Source: Alcaligenaceae bacterium
Lineage (GTDB): Bacteria > Pseudomonadota > Gammaproteobacteria > Burkholderiales > Burkholderiaceae_B
Length of the DNA stretch: 33,007 nucleotides
Direction of reading: 5' to 3'
Assembly: GCA_030452305.1 (NCBI GenBank)
Contig: JAKDMO010000006.1
Location: 1 to 33,007, forward strand
This document shows positions 10,669 to 19,600 of this stretch, piece by piece; position 1 is the stretch's first letter, and each line of letters opens with the position of its first letter. Below the pieces are notes generated by a model. The model was not told the DNA's origin, did no database searches, and saw nothing but the letters and a program-made list of their open reading frames with translations. The position numbers were made by a program, and so were the translations under genes.

Positions 10669-12354
10669 CTACATCCTTTGTGGGGCACTGACCCCCAGCA
10701 AGCCGAGCCCGTTTGAAATCACCTGGGCGGTGGCCTTGGCCAGACGCAGGCGCGCATTGCGCAGCGCATCATCGTCGACCAGAATGCGCTCGGCGTTGTA
10801 CCAGGCATGGAAGTCGGCCGCGCAGTCGCGCAGCCAGAAAGCCAATTGGTGCGGTGCGAGTTCGAGCGCTGCCTGCGTCAGCACGCCCGGATACTCCGCC
10901 AGCCGCTGTAGCAGGGCAATTTCGCTGGGCGCCGTCAGGCTGGATGGATCCATCTGATCCACGCGCTCAACACCATCGGCATATTGGCTGAGCAGGGAAT
11001 GGATACGCGCATGTGCGTACTGGATATAGTAGACCGGGTTTTCCTCGCTATGCGAGAGTGCCAGATCCACATCAAAGACGAACTCCGAATCCGCGCGGCG
11101 CTGGGCCAGAAAAAAGCGCACGGCGTCACGCCCGACCCAGTCGATCAGGTCGCGCAGCGTAACGTAGCTGCCGGCGCGTTTCGAGATCTTGACCTCTGCG
11201 CCATCGCGCATGACGCGCACCATCTTGTGCAGCACGTAGGCCGGGAAGTCCTTGGGAATGCCCAGCCCCAGTCCCTGCAGCCCTGCGCGTACACGGGCAA
11301 TCGTCCCATGGTGATCGGTACCCTGTATGTTGATGGCCTGGTGAAAGCCGCGCTCCCATTTGGAGACGTGATAGGCCACATCCGGCACAAAATACGTGTA
11401 GCCGCCATCGGTTTTGCGCATCACGCGATCTTTGTCGTCGCCTGTGCCCAGTTCCGTGGTGCGCAGCCATAGCGCGCCTTCGTGCTCGTAGGTGTGACCG
11501 GCGTCGATCAGCGCCTGAACGGTTTTCTCGACGCGGCCGCTGGTATAGAGCGAGCTTTCCAGATAGTAATTGTCGAACTTCAGATCGAAAGCCTGCAGGT
11601 CCAGATCCTGCTCGTGCCTCAGGTAGGCGACTGAAAAGCGCCGGATGGCGTCCAGATCGTCGATGTCACCGGCCGCCTGGATGGGCGGGCCGTCCGATGC
11701 CTGGACGCTCGCCCCGGCGAGGTAATCGCGGGCGATGTCCTGGATATAGTCGCCCTTGTAGCCGTCCTCGGGGAAATCCGGGGAATCCGGCCCAATGCCG
11801 CGTGCGCGCGCCTGCACGCTGATCGCCAGTTTGTGGATCTGATTGCCTGCGTCGTTGTAATAGAACTCGCGCGTCACCTGGGCGCCCTGCGCGGCAAACA
11901 GCCGGCAGATCGTATCACCCAGCGCCGCCTGCCGGGCGTGGCCCACATGCAGCGGGCCCGTCGGGTTGGCCGACACGAACTCGACCATGACCTTGTCGGT
12001 GTTTGCCGGTCGATGGCCGAAATGTTCGGCCTCGCGCGCGATCGCATCGAGCACGGCCTGGTGCGCCTGCGGCGTCAGGCGGAAATTGATGAAACCGGGG
12101 CCGGCGATCTCGGCCTGCTGGATCAGGGCCTTTGCAGCCGGATCGGCGCCAATGGCGGCCACCAACTGCTGCGCGAGTTCGCGCGGATTGCGCCTGGCCG
12201 CCTTGGCCAGTTGCATGGCGACGTTCGTGGCGACATCGCCATGCGCGGCGATCTTGGGGCGCTCGAGCGTGATCTCGGGCCGGGCATCGGGAAGGATGCC
12301 GGCCAGTGCGGACTGAATAAGGGACGTGAGCTGTACGTGGTGCTCTGGAAGCAT
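10669..12354 (-). CDS. argS: Arginyl-tRNA synthetase
   Basis: [51 protein letters not shown]...[29 protein letters not shown] (class I HIGH-like motif). The start was trimmed from the 602-aa ORF. Confidence 0.94.
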   Translation of the reverse strand: MLPEHHVQLTSLIQSALAGILPDARPEITLERPKIAAHGDVATNVAMQLAKAARRNPRELAQQLVAAIGADPAAKALIQQAEIAGPGFINFRLTPQAHQAVLDAIAREAEHFGHRPANTDKVMVEFVSANPTGPLHVGHARQAALGDTICRLFAAQGAQVTREFYYNDAGNQIHKLAISVQARARGIGPDSPDFPEDGYKGDYIQDIARDYLAGASVQASDGPPIQAAGDIDDLDAIRRFSVAYLRHEQDLDLQAFDLKFDNYYLESSLYTSGRVEKTVQALIDAGHTYEHEGALWLRTTELGTGDDKDRVMRKTDGGYTYFVPDVAYHVSKWERGFHQAINIQGTDHHGTIARVRAGLQGLGLGIPKDFPAYVLHKMVRVMRDGAEVKISKRAGSYVTLRDLIDWVGRDAVRFFLAQRRADSEFVFDVDLALSHSEENPVYYIQYAHARIHSLLSQYADGVERVDQMDPSSLTAPSEIALLQRLAEYPGVLTQAALELAPHQLAFWLRDCAADFHAWYNAERILVDDDALRNARLRLAKATAQVISNGLGLLGVSAPQRM

Positions 12355-12446
12355 AAAAGGCGGATACGAGAATAAAAAGCGGCCAAACGCCGCATGGCGC
12401 GGGGCGCCAAAGGTACAAGCGTCAATGATAGCGTGATTTGGTGGGA

Positions 12447-12456
12447 CTCGTACGAG
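12447..12456. promoter_or_regulatory. Short perfect palindrome CTCGTACGAG, possible operator
   Basis: 10-bp palindrome in the argS/carnitine-dehydrogenase divergent intergenic region, flanked on both sides by GTGGG. Confidence 0.3.
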
Positions 12457-12556
12457 GTGGGGGCTTGTCGGTTTCACGTATCACAAAAACCCGAATTGAC
12501 CATCAGGGTTCTCACCGGCTTTGTGACGGGGGATCAGTCCCTATAATTCCTTTGGT

Positions 12557-12571
12557 AGGGGCTTCGCCCCT
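12557..12571 (+). promoter_or_regulatory. Hairpin AGGGGC-TTC-GCCCCT just downstream of a TATAAT box
   Basis: Perfect 6-bp stem with 3-nt loop. TATAAT lies at 12542-12547. Confidence 0.4.
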
Positions 12572-12628
12572 CGTCCTCAAACAACTCGCTATACTGATCC
12601 GAACCCCTCGCCATCCCAGACAAAGACC

Positions 12629-13573
12629 GTGCAATCATCCCAGGACATCCGTCAAATCAGCGTCATCGGTGCGGGCACGATCGGTGCCGGCTGGACCACG
12701 TTATTTCTGGCCCACGGGCTGAGCGTCACCTTGCATGATCCCGGGCCCGACGCCGAGGCCCTGGCCCGCAAATTCGTCGAGCAGGCCTGGCCTGCCCTGG
12801 TCTCCCTGGGCGTTACCGGCCCCGCCATTCCCTGGTCGGCCTTGCATTTCGAGCCGGATCTCGAAAAATCCGTGGCCAATGCCGATTTTGTGCAGGAAAA
12901 CGCCCCCGAGCGCGAAGCATTCAAGATCGACCTGTATGCTCGTATCGATGCTGCCGCACCGGCGCACGCGATTCTGGCTTCCAGCACCTCCGGCCTGCAC
13001 ATGAGCCGCCTGCAAAGCCGCTGCGCCCACCCCGAACGTTGTGTGGTGGGCCACCCGTTCAATCCGCCGCATCTGATCCCCCTGGTCGAGGTGGTCGGCG
13101 GCGATCAGACATCATCCGATACCATTGATCGTGCCATGGCGTTCTACCGCCGGATTGGCAAACGCCCGATACGGGTGAACAAGGAAGTCACGGGCCACGT
13201 CGCCAACCGCCTGCAGGCGGCTGTATGGCGCGAGGCCATCTATATGGCGGCTCAGGGCGTTGCCTCGGTCGAGGACATTGATACGGCCATGACCGAAGGC
13301 CCAGGCCTGCGCTGGTCCATTTTTGGGCCGCACATGACGTTCAACCTGGGGGGTGGACAAGGTGGCATGGGCCATTTTCTGGATCAGTTCACCGGCCCCA
13401 TGAAAACCTGGTGGGACGATCTGGGCGAGGTCACGCTGGATGACGCCACCCGCACATTGCTGCTGGAAGGCCTGGCTCAGGCTAGCCACGAGCGCAGCAT
13501 CAGCGAACTGGCCCGCGAGCGCGACGAAACGCTGCTGCGTGTGCTGAAGGCCAAAAAACGCCCCAATTCCTGA
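12629..13573 (+). CDS. 3-hydroxyacyl-CoA dehydrogenase family protein, L-carnitine dehydrogenase-like
   Basis: 314 aa from a GTG start. Rossmann GAGTIGAGW, ASSTSGLHMSRLQ, GHPFNPPHLIPLVEVVGG, RLQAAVWREAIYMAAQGVASVEDIDTAMTEGPGLRWSIFGPHMTFNLGGG. Confidence 0.82.
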   Translation: MQSSQDIRQISVIGAGTIGAGWTTLFLAHGLSVTLHDPGPDAEALARKFVEQAWPALVSLGVTGPAIPWSALHFEPDLEKSVANADFVQENAPEREAFKIDLYARIDAAAPAHAILASSTSGLHMSRLQSRCAHPERCVVGHPFNPPHLIPLVEVVGGDQTSSDTIDRAMAFYRRIGKRPIRVNKEVTGHVANRLQAAVWREAIYMAAQGVASVEDIDTAMTEGPGLRWSIFGPHMTFNLGGGQGGMGHFLDQFTGPMKTWWDDLGEVTLDDATRTLLLEGLAQASHERSISELARERDETLLRVLKAKKRPNS

Positions 13574-13618
13574 GTAAATTTTTCAAGTCACCAAGTTCGG
13601 CCTGTAGGAGCCAGCACC

Positions 13619-14551
13619 ATGAAGCAAGCCAAGAAAGTCATCATTACCTGTGCCGTCACGGGTTCGATCCACACCCCGACCATGTCGCCGTACTTGCCGA
13701 TCACCCCCGATGAAATCGCCAAGGATGCCGTGGCCGCAGCCGAGGCCGGCGCCGCCATGCTGCACCTGCACGCGCGCGACCCGCAAACGGGCATGCCCCG
13801 CCAGGATCCGAAGCTATTCAATCAGTTCCTGCCCGTCATCAAAAGCCAGACCGATGCCATCCTGAACATTACGACCGGTGGCGGCCTGGGCATGACCCTC
13901 GAGGAACGCCTGGCGCCCGCCAAAGTCGCGCAGCCCGAGGTCGCCTCGATGAACATGGGTTCGTTCAACTTCAACATTTCGGGTGCGGCGGGCAAGATCG
14001 ACGAGTTCAAGTACGACTGGGAAAAGCCCTATCTGGACATGACCAAGGATTTCATCCTGTCGAATACCTTTGCCCAGATCGAGCGCGGGGTGCAGGAACT
14101 TTCCGCAGCCGGGACACGCTTCGAGTTTGAATGCTATGACGTCGGACATCTGTACAACGTCGCCCACTTTGCCGATCGGGGCCTGATCAAGCCGCCGTTC
14201 TTTTTGCAGTGCATCTTTGGCATTCTGGGCGGCCTGGGCCCGGATCATGAAAACCTGCTGCACATGCGCACCATCGCCGACAAGCTTTTCGGCAATGACT
14301 ACTATCTGTCGGTGCTGGCGGCCGGGCGGCATCAAATGCCTTTTGTCACCCTCAGCGCCATCCTGGGCGGCAACGTACGGGTCGGCCTCGAAGACAGCCT
14401 GTATCTGTCCAAGGGCAAGCTCGCCACATCGAACGCCGATCAGGTGGCGAAAATTCGCCGTATCCTTGAGGAATTGTCGCTGGACATCGCCACCCCCGAG
14501 GAGGCGCGCGCCATGCTGCAGACCAAGGGCAAGGACAACGTCGCCTTCTAA
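13619..14551 (+). CDS. BKACE family beta-keto acid cleavage enzyme (3-keto-5-aminohexanoate cleavage protein family), possibly dehydrocarnitine-cleaving
   Basis: 310 aa. KVIITCAVTGSIHTPTMSPYLPITPDEIAKDAVAAAEAGAAMLHLHARDPQTGMP (metal-binding HxH), EDSLYLSKGKLATSNADQVAKIRRILEELS. Confidence 0.88.
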   Translation: MKQAKKVIITCAVTGSIHTPTMSPYLPITPDEIAKDAVAAAEAGAAMLHLHARDPQTGMPRQDPKLFNQFLPVIKSQTDAILNITTGGGLGMTLEERLAPAKVAQPEVASMNMGSFNFNISGAAGKIDEFKYDWEKPYLDMTKDFILSNTFAQIERGVQELSAAGTRFEFECYDVGHLYNVAHFADRGLIKPPFFLQCIFGILGGLGPDHENLLHMRTIADKLFGNDYYLSVLAAGRHQMPFVTLSAILGGNVRVGLEDSLYLSKGKLATSNADQVAKIRRILEELSLDIATPEEARAMLQTKGKDNVAF

Positions 14552-14611
14552 ACACACTCTTCATACCAACCTTTTCTTGGCCGGCAGGCCGATACTTCGA
14601 CGGGGATTCTT

Positions 14612-15823
14612 ATGAAATTACGTACTCTTGCTCTCGCCTTGACTGCCTTGGGCCTGGGCTTTGCCGGCCCGAGCCAGGCTGATGGTTTTTCTGACGACGT
14701 CATACGCATCGGTTTCATCACCGACCTGTCCGGCGTATATGCCGATGTGGACGGCAAGGCCGGGGCTGACGTGATCCAGAGGGCCATCGACGAGATTGGT
14801 GGCGAAATCAACGGTACCAAAGTCGAGTTTCTGGTGGCCGACCACCAGATGAAGGCCGACATCGCCTCGGCGCGTGCGCGTGAATGGTTTGACCAGCAGG
14901 GCCTGGACATGTTGGTGGGGGGCACCAACTCGGCCACCGGCCTGGCCATGGCCGCCGTGGCTGCCGAAAAAAAGAAACCCTTCATCGCTGTGGGTGCGGG
15001 CACCACTCAGCTGACCAATGAGCAGTGCACTCCATACACGGTGCACTATGCCTACAACACCGAGGCATTGGCTCGCGGGACCGGCCTGGCTGTGGTCGAG
15101 GAAGGGGGCAAGACCTGGTTTTTCCTGACCGCCGACTATGCATTTGGCCATTCCCTGGAACAAAACACGGCCAAGGTGGTCAAGGAAGCCGGTGGCAAGG
15201 TGCTGGGCGAGGTGCGCGCACCGCTGGCCACGGCCGATTTCTCGTCCTTTCTGCTACAGGCCCAGTCATCGGGCGCCCAGATCCTGGGGCTGGCCAATGC
15301 GGGTGGCGACACGATCAATTCCATCAAGACCGCCAAAGAGTTCGGCGTCACCGATTCCATGAAGTTGGCCGGGCTGCTGATGTTCGTCTCCGATATCCAT
15401 GCCCTGGGCCTGGAAAATGCCGGCGGCCTGTACCTGACCGCGCCTTGGTACTGGAACCAGGATGATGAGGCAAAGGCCTGGTCCCAGAAATTCATCGACA
15501 GGAACGGTCGCGCCCCGACCTGGGTACAGGCAGGCGACTATTCGGCCGCCCGTACGTATCTTGAGGCGGTCAAGGCAACCGGCACCGATGATGGCGACAC
15601 CATCATGAAATACCTCAAGTCGCACAAGATCAACGATATGTTCGTCAAGGGCGGCTATGTTCGCGCAGACGGCCTGATGATGCACGACATGAAACTGGTG
15701 CAGGTCAAGCAGCCGAACGAGTCCACGGCGCCATGGGACTACTACAAGACCCTGCGGAACCTGCCTGCGGAATCGGTGTACGGCCCCCTGTCCAATTCGA
15801 CTTGCGCGCTGACCAAGTCATGA
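14612..15823 (+). CDS. ABC transporter substrate-binding protein, LivK-like type 1 periplasmic binding fold
   Basis: 403 aa. Signal peptide MKLRTLALALTALGLGFAGPSQA, then DDVIRIGFITDLSGVYADVDGKAGADVIQRAIDEIGGEINGTKVEFLVADHQ. Confidence 0.88.
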   Translation: MKLRTLALALTALGLGFAGPSQADGFSDDVIRIGFITDLSGVYADVDGKAGADVIQRAIDEIGGEINGTKVEFLVADHQMKADIASARAREWFDQQGLDMLVGGTNSATGLAMAAVAAEKKKPFIAVGAGTTQLTNEQCTPYTVHYAYNTEALARGTGLAVVEEGGKTWFFLTADYAFGHSLEQNTAKVVKEAGGKVLGEVRAPLATADFSSFLLQAQSSGAQILGLANAGGDTINSIKTAKEFGVTDSMKLAGLLMFVSDIHALGLENAGGLYLTAPWYWNQDDEAKAWSQKFIDRNGRAPTWVQAGDYSAARTYLEAVKATGTDDGDTIMKYLKSHKINDMFVKGGYVRADGLMMHDMKLVQVKQPNESTAPWDYYKTLRNLPAESVYGPLSNSTCALTKS

Positions 15824-16617
15824 GCAGCCCCCGGCTATTCGATTCGGCCTGCATGCAGGGCCGCAAGGTCCTGATTACTGCCGGGGCGAGCGGCCTGGGC
15901 CTCGAAATGGCCAAGCTGTTTTTGGCCACCGGGGCGCGGGTCTTCATCTGCGATATTGATGAAGGCGCCGTAGAGCAGGCCCGCGCGCAGTTGCCGCAGG
16001 CCGGGGCCATGGTTGCCGACGTGTCGGACGAAGACAGCGTTGCCCGCTTGTTCGATCAGGCCACAGCGTATTTGGGTGGGCTGGATGTACTGATCAACAA
16101 CGCTGGGGTTGCGGGCCCGACGGGCTACGTCGAGACCCTCAGCAAAAAGGACTGGGACCGCACGCTGGCGGTCAATATCACCGGGCAGTTCCTCTGTGTG
16201 CGCCTGGCAGTCCCATTGCTGAAGGAATCGTCTGCGGGGGTGATCATCAATCTGTCCTCGGCGGCCGGCCACTTGGGCTTTGCCGGGCGTTCGCCCTACT
16301 CGGCTTCCAAGTGGGCGGTGGTCGGCTTCACCAAAACCCTGGCCATCGAGCTGGGCGCGGCGGGTATACGGGTCAACGCCATCCTGCCGGGTGCCGTGGA
16401 TGGCGATCGCATTCGCGCGGTGATCGACGCCAAGGCCCAAACATTGGGGGTTCCGGTGGATGAATTGACCAGTACCTACACCAATATGGCGTCGCTAAAG
16501 CGCATGGTGACGGCGCAGGACATTGCCAACACGGCCTTGTTCGTAGCCAGCGATGCCGCGGCCAATGTGACTGGTCAGGCGCTGGCGGTCGATGGCCACA
16601 CCCAGGCGCTGAGTTAG
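15820..16617 (+). CDS. SDR family NAD(P)-dependent oxidoreductase
   Basis: MSSPRLFDSACMQGRKVLITAGASGLGLEMAKLFLATGARVFICDID...NNAGVAGPTG...YSASKWAVVGFTKTLAIELG. The start overlaps the upstream stop as ATGA. Confidence 0.88.
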   Translation: MSSPRLFDSACMQGRKVLITAGASGLGLEMAKLFLATGARVFICDIDEGAVEQARAQLPQAGAMVADVSDEDSVARLFDQATAYLGGLDVLINNAGVAGPTGYVETLSKKDWDRTLAVNITGQFLCVRLAVPLLKESSAGVIINLSSAAGHLGFAGRSPYSASKWAVVGFTKTLAIELGAAGIRVNAILPGAVDGDRIRAVIDAKAQTLGVPVDELTSTYTNMASLKRMVTAQDIANTALFVASDAAANVTGQALAVDGHTQALS

Positions 16618-16629
16618 GAATACCAGACG

Positions 16630-16667
16630 CAGGCGCCATGCCGGGTATCCATCCTGCATGGCGCCTG
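16630..16667. terminator. Inverted repeat between convergent genes, candidate bidirectional terminator/insulator
   Basis: CAGGCGCCATGC (16630-16641), 14-nt loop, GCATGGCGCCTG (16656-16667): perfect 12-bp arms between the SDR stop (16617) and the RHS stop (16675). No clear U-tract. Confidence 0.6.
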
Positions 16668-16674
16668 TGGCTGC

Positions 16675-19600
16675 CTAGATCGGCGGCAAGCCCAGTGCCT
16701 CTTCGAGCCACTGGCCGTAGCCCTGCATATCGACCTCGCCGACTTCGCTGCCTGATGCCAGGCGCCAGTGATCGACGCGTTGGATGTAGCGCTCGAACGC
16801 CCGGCGCTGCTCGTCGCCCAGGCTGGGATGTCGGCCCTGGGTCGTGGTGGTCGACAGGCCTCGGCTGTCCTGAATGGATCGATCACCGTCCAGCAGGCGC
16901 GACGCGGTACCGCGCTCATCGTGCAGGATGGGCAGGCTGACCGCCCGGTCGGTGTCGCTCGGGTCATCAAAGGCTACGCCGGCGGCGCGCGCCTGCCACA
17001 GCATCCAGTTCAGGGTGATGTCCGACAGATCGCCGCGCCGCAGCGCTTGTTGTTGCGTGTCGAACAGAACCCCGCCACCGATATCGGCATGGGCGCCAAT
17101 AAAGGGGGCCTCGACCGTATTCCAGTGTTCCTGGGGGCTGGCCGAGACCAGCGGGAACAGCACCCGCCGCTCATTCAGCGCGATGGCATGCGCCACCCAT
17201 TGCCATGCAGCGGAAATACCGAGGTCGTAGCCCGCGTTATTGATGCCCAAGAGGCCGAATTGGGCGACGGTATCGAACAGCCCCATGAAGCGCAGTGATA
17301 CACACAGGCCGATGGTACCGCGCTGCGGATCCTCGTACGAGAACCAGCCGTCCTGGGTGTGGCGCGTAATTTCGTTGGCAAAATGGCGCGCCAGGGCCGC
17401 ACCACGTGAAAAACCCAGAATATCGATGGGGGTCGTCCGTGCCGTGCGGGCGGCGTCAGACAGCGCATTCATCAGGGACAGCCATTGTGTGCGCACGGTC
17501 TGGCCGGCCTTCCAGGCCGTCAGTGCATCCCAATCGATGTATGCCTCATTTCCGGGCCCGGAATGGTAGAACACCGGGCCGTCGCGGTAGTACTGGCTCA
17601 GTTTCCAGATATTGCTGTTGGTTTGCCGATCATTGCGCGTGCCGTCGAAGGCCATCAGCAGCAGACCCAGCGGATCGACATAGCGTGCGGGCTGTTGGGC
17701 GGCGTAGCCCAGTGCCTGGTGGCCCGGCAACGGCCCCAGCGGATCTGGTTCCAGATACTGCATGGCCTGCGGCATGTAGGTGCGAAAGATATTGTCGTGC
17801 CAGCCTGTGGCCGCATCGTAGATCTGGCCCGGCAGGCGCAGATCCAGATTCAGGTCGCCCTGGATTTTTTCCGCCGCACCACCTGGCGTGTAATCCGCCA
17901 GCCAGCGTACGGCCTGACGGCTATCGGTAACCATGCGCGGGGCGCCCAGCAGATCCGCATGAACGGCAAAAAGCTGTGGGCCGCCCTCGCCCCAGTCGAT
18001 GATGCCCACGGGCACCTCATGGGCGTAAATATAGCGGCGCGTCACCTGTATGCCCCCTGTGTCCGACGCGGCGGCACGCCCTTCGGCCACCACCCGGTTA
18101 CCCAGGTACAGCAGTTCGGTCGCCGAGTTCGGTGTACGCCGCCTGATCTGGTGGCCGAAGGCATTGTGCGTATAGCTTGCGATCAGCCGGCCCGCCCTGT
18201 GCACCTGGGTCAGGCGGCGTTGCGGACCATAGCTCAGGTCCAGGCCCTGGGTGGTATTTGGCAGGCCCGAGGCATCGCGCCCTACCTGGGGGCGATGCCC
18301 GGCCGGCAGGCTGCGCGCCGCCAGCGCGCCGTCGCCCGACCAGGCCAGCCATTCCGGAACCTTTGCTACGGTGCCTTCCGTGTCCCGCAGGCGGACCTGA
18401 CCGTGCGTCCCGATCAGGCGCGATGAGGAGTCATAGGCATGATGCCAGGCGCGACTGAATCCAGCCTCGGGCATGTCGTGGCGGGTATGCAGGACCCGGC
18501 CGTGCGCGTCGTGGCCCCGTCGTGCCGCCCATAGCGGGGTATCGTCGCGGCTGAGGATCAAGGTGTCCGTCCGACCTTGTGCATCGGCATAGGTGCCCAG
18601 GTGCAAACCGTTGCCGTAGCGGTAACCGGGCAGGCCGGGGATCTGACGGATAACGGGATGCATGGCTCCTGACGGCGCTTCCCAGACGATGGTCTGCAGA
18701 CGTGCGCCCTCGGCCCATTCGTAGTGCAGGGCGCCGCCTTCGGGCAGCGTGTGCCGGATCATTCGATGCTGCGGATCGTACTCGAAGGACTCGGTGTATT
18801 CCAAAGCCGCCTGCGACGCGTGTGCGGGCCGCTGGACCCGGCGATGTGTCAGGCGCCGGTGGGGACCATATCGCCGGGTTTCGGTTTCAAAGGGATGGCG
18901 GATGGCCGTCAGCAGGCGCCCGCGCCAGGACAGGCCCGTGCGCCGGGTGATCTGCCCACGCTGAGCGTCCAGGCGGATCGGTCGGCCTTGGGCGTCGTAG
19001 GCAATGGCCAGGCGATCGCCATTGGCATACTCAATCCGCGTCGGCAGACCCTGGCGATCGAAGTGTGTGCGGGTTTGGCCTGTCAGTGCCGATTCCCATG
19101 CGATGCGCCGACTGTCGGCATCGTAGTCCATCGCCAGGTCGGGCCAGCCCTGGCCGCCCGTCTCGATCCGTGCGATGTGCCCGATATCATCCCGGGCGAT
19201 GCGGGTGCCATTGATTTCTGTCAGGCGCCCCTGGGCGTCGTATTGCGCCCGCGTCCCTGGCGCCGGGCATCCTGGGCATGGCGCCCCCTCGGCATTGAGC
19301 AGGACGTAGCGCTCGCCCGCGACGGCATATGTGAAATCCGATATCTGGCCTGATCCGTGACGCACACGGGTGCGGCCATGGCTTGTGGGTGTGACCGGGC
19401 TCAGGTACTCGATATCCAGGCCCCCCGTGCCCTCCTGCCCGGGCGTACCGGTGCTGCTGCGTATGACGCGCGCCTGGGCGTCGTAGGCCCAGCTTCGGAT
19501 GCGCAGGCTGCGCCCGTCGGGGCTGCGCAGCACAATACCGGTCAGTGCATGGCGGTTGCCCGACTGCCAGGCCGGCTCGTACAGATAGTGGCGTTGCATG

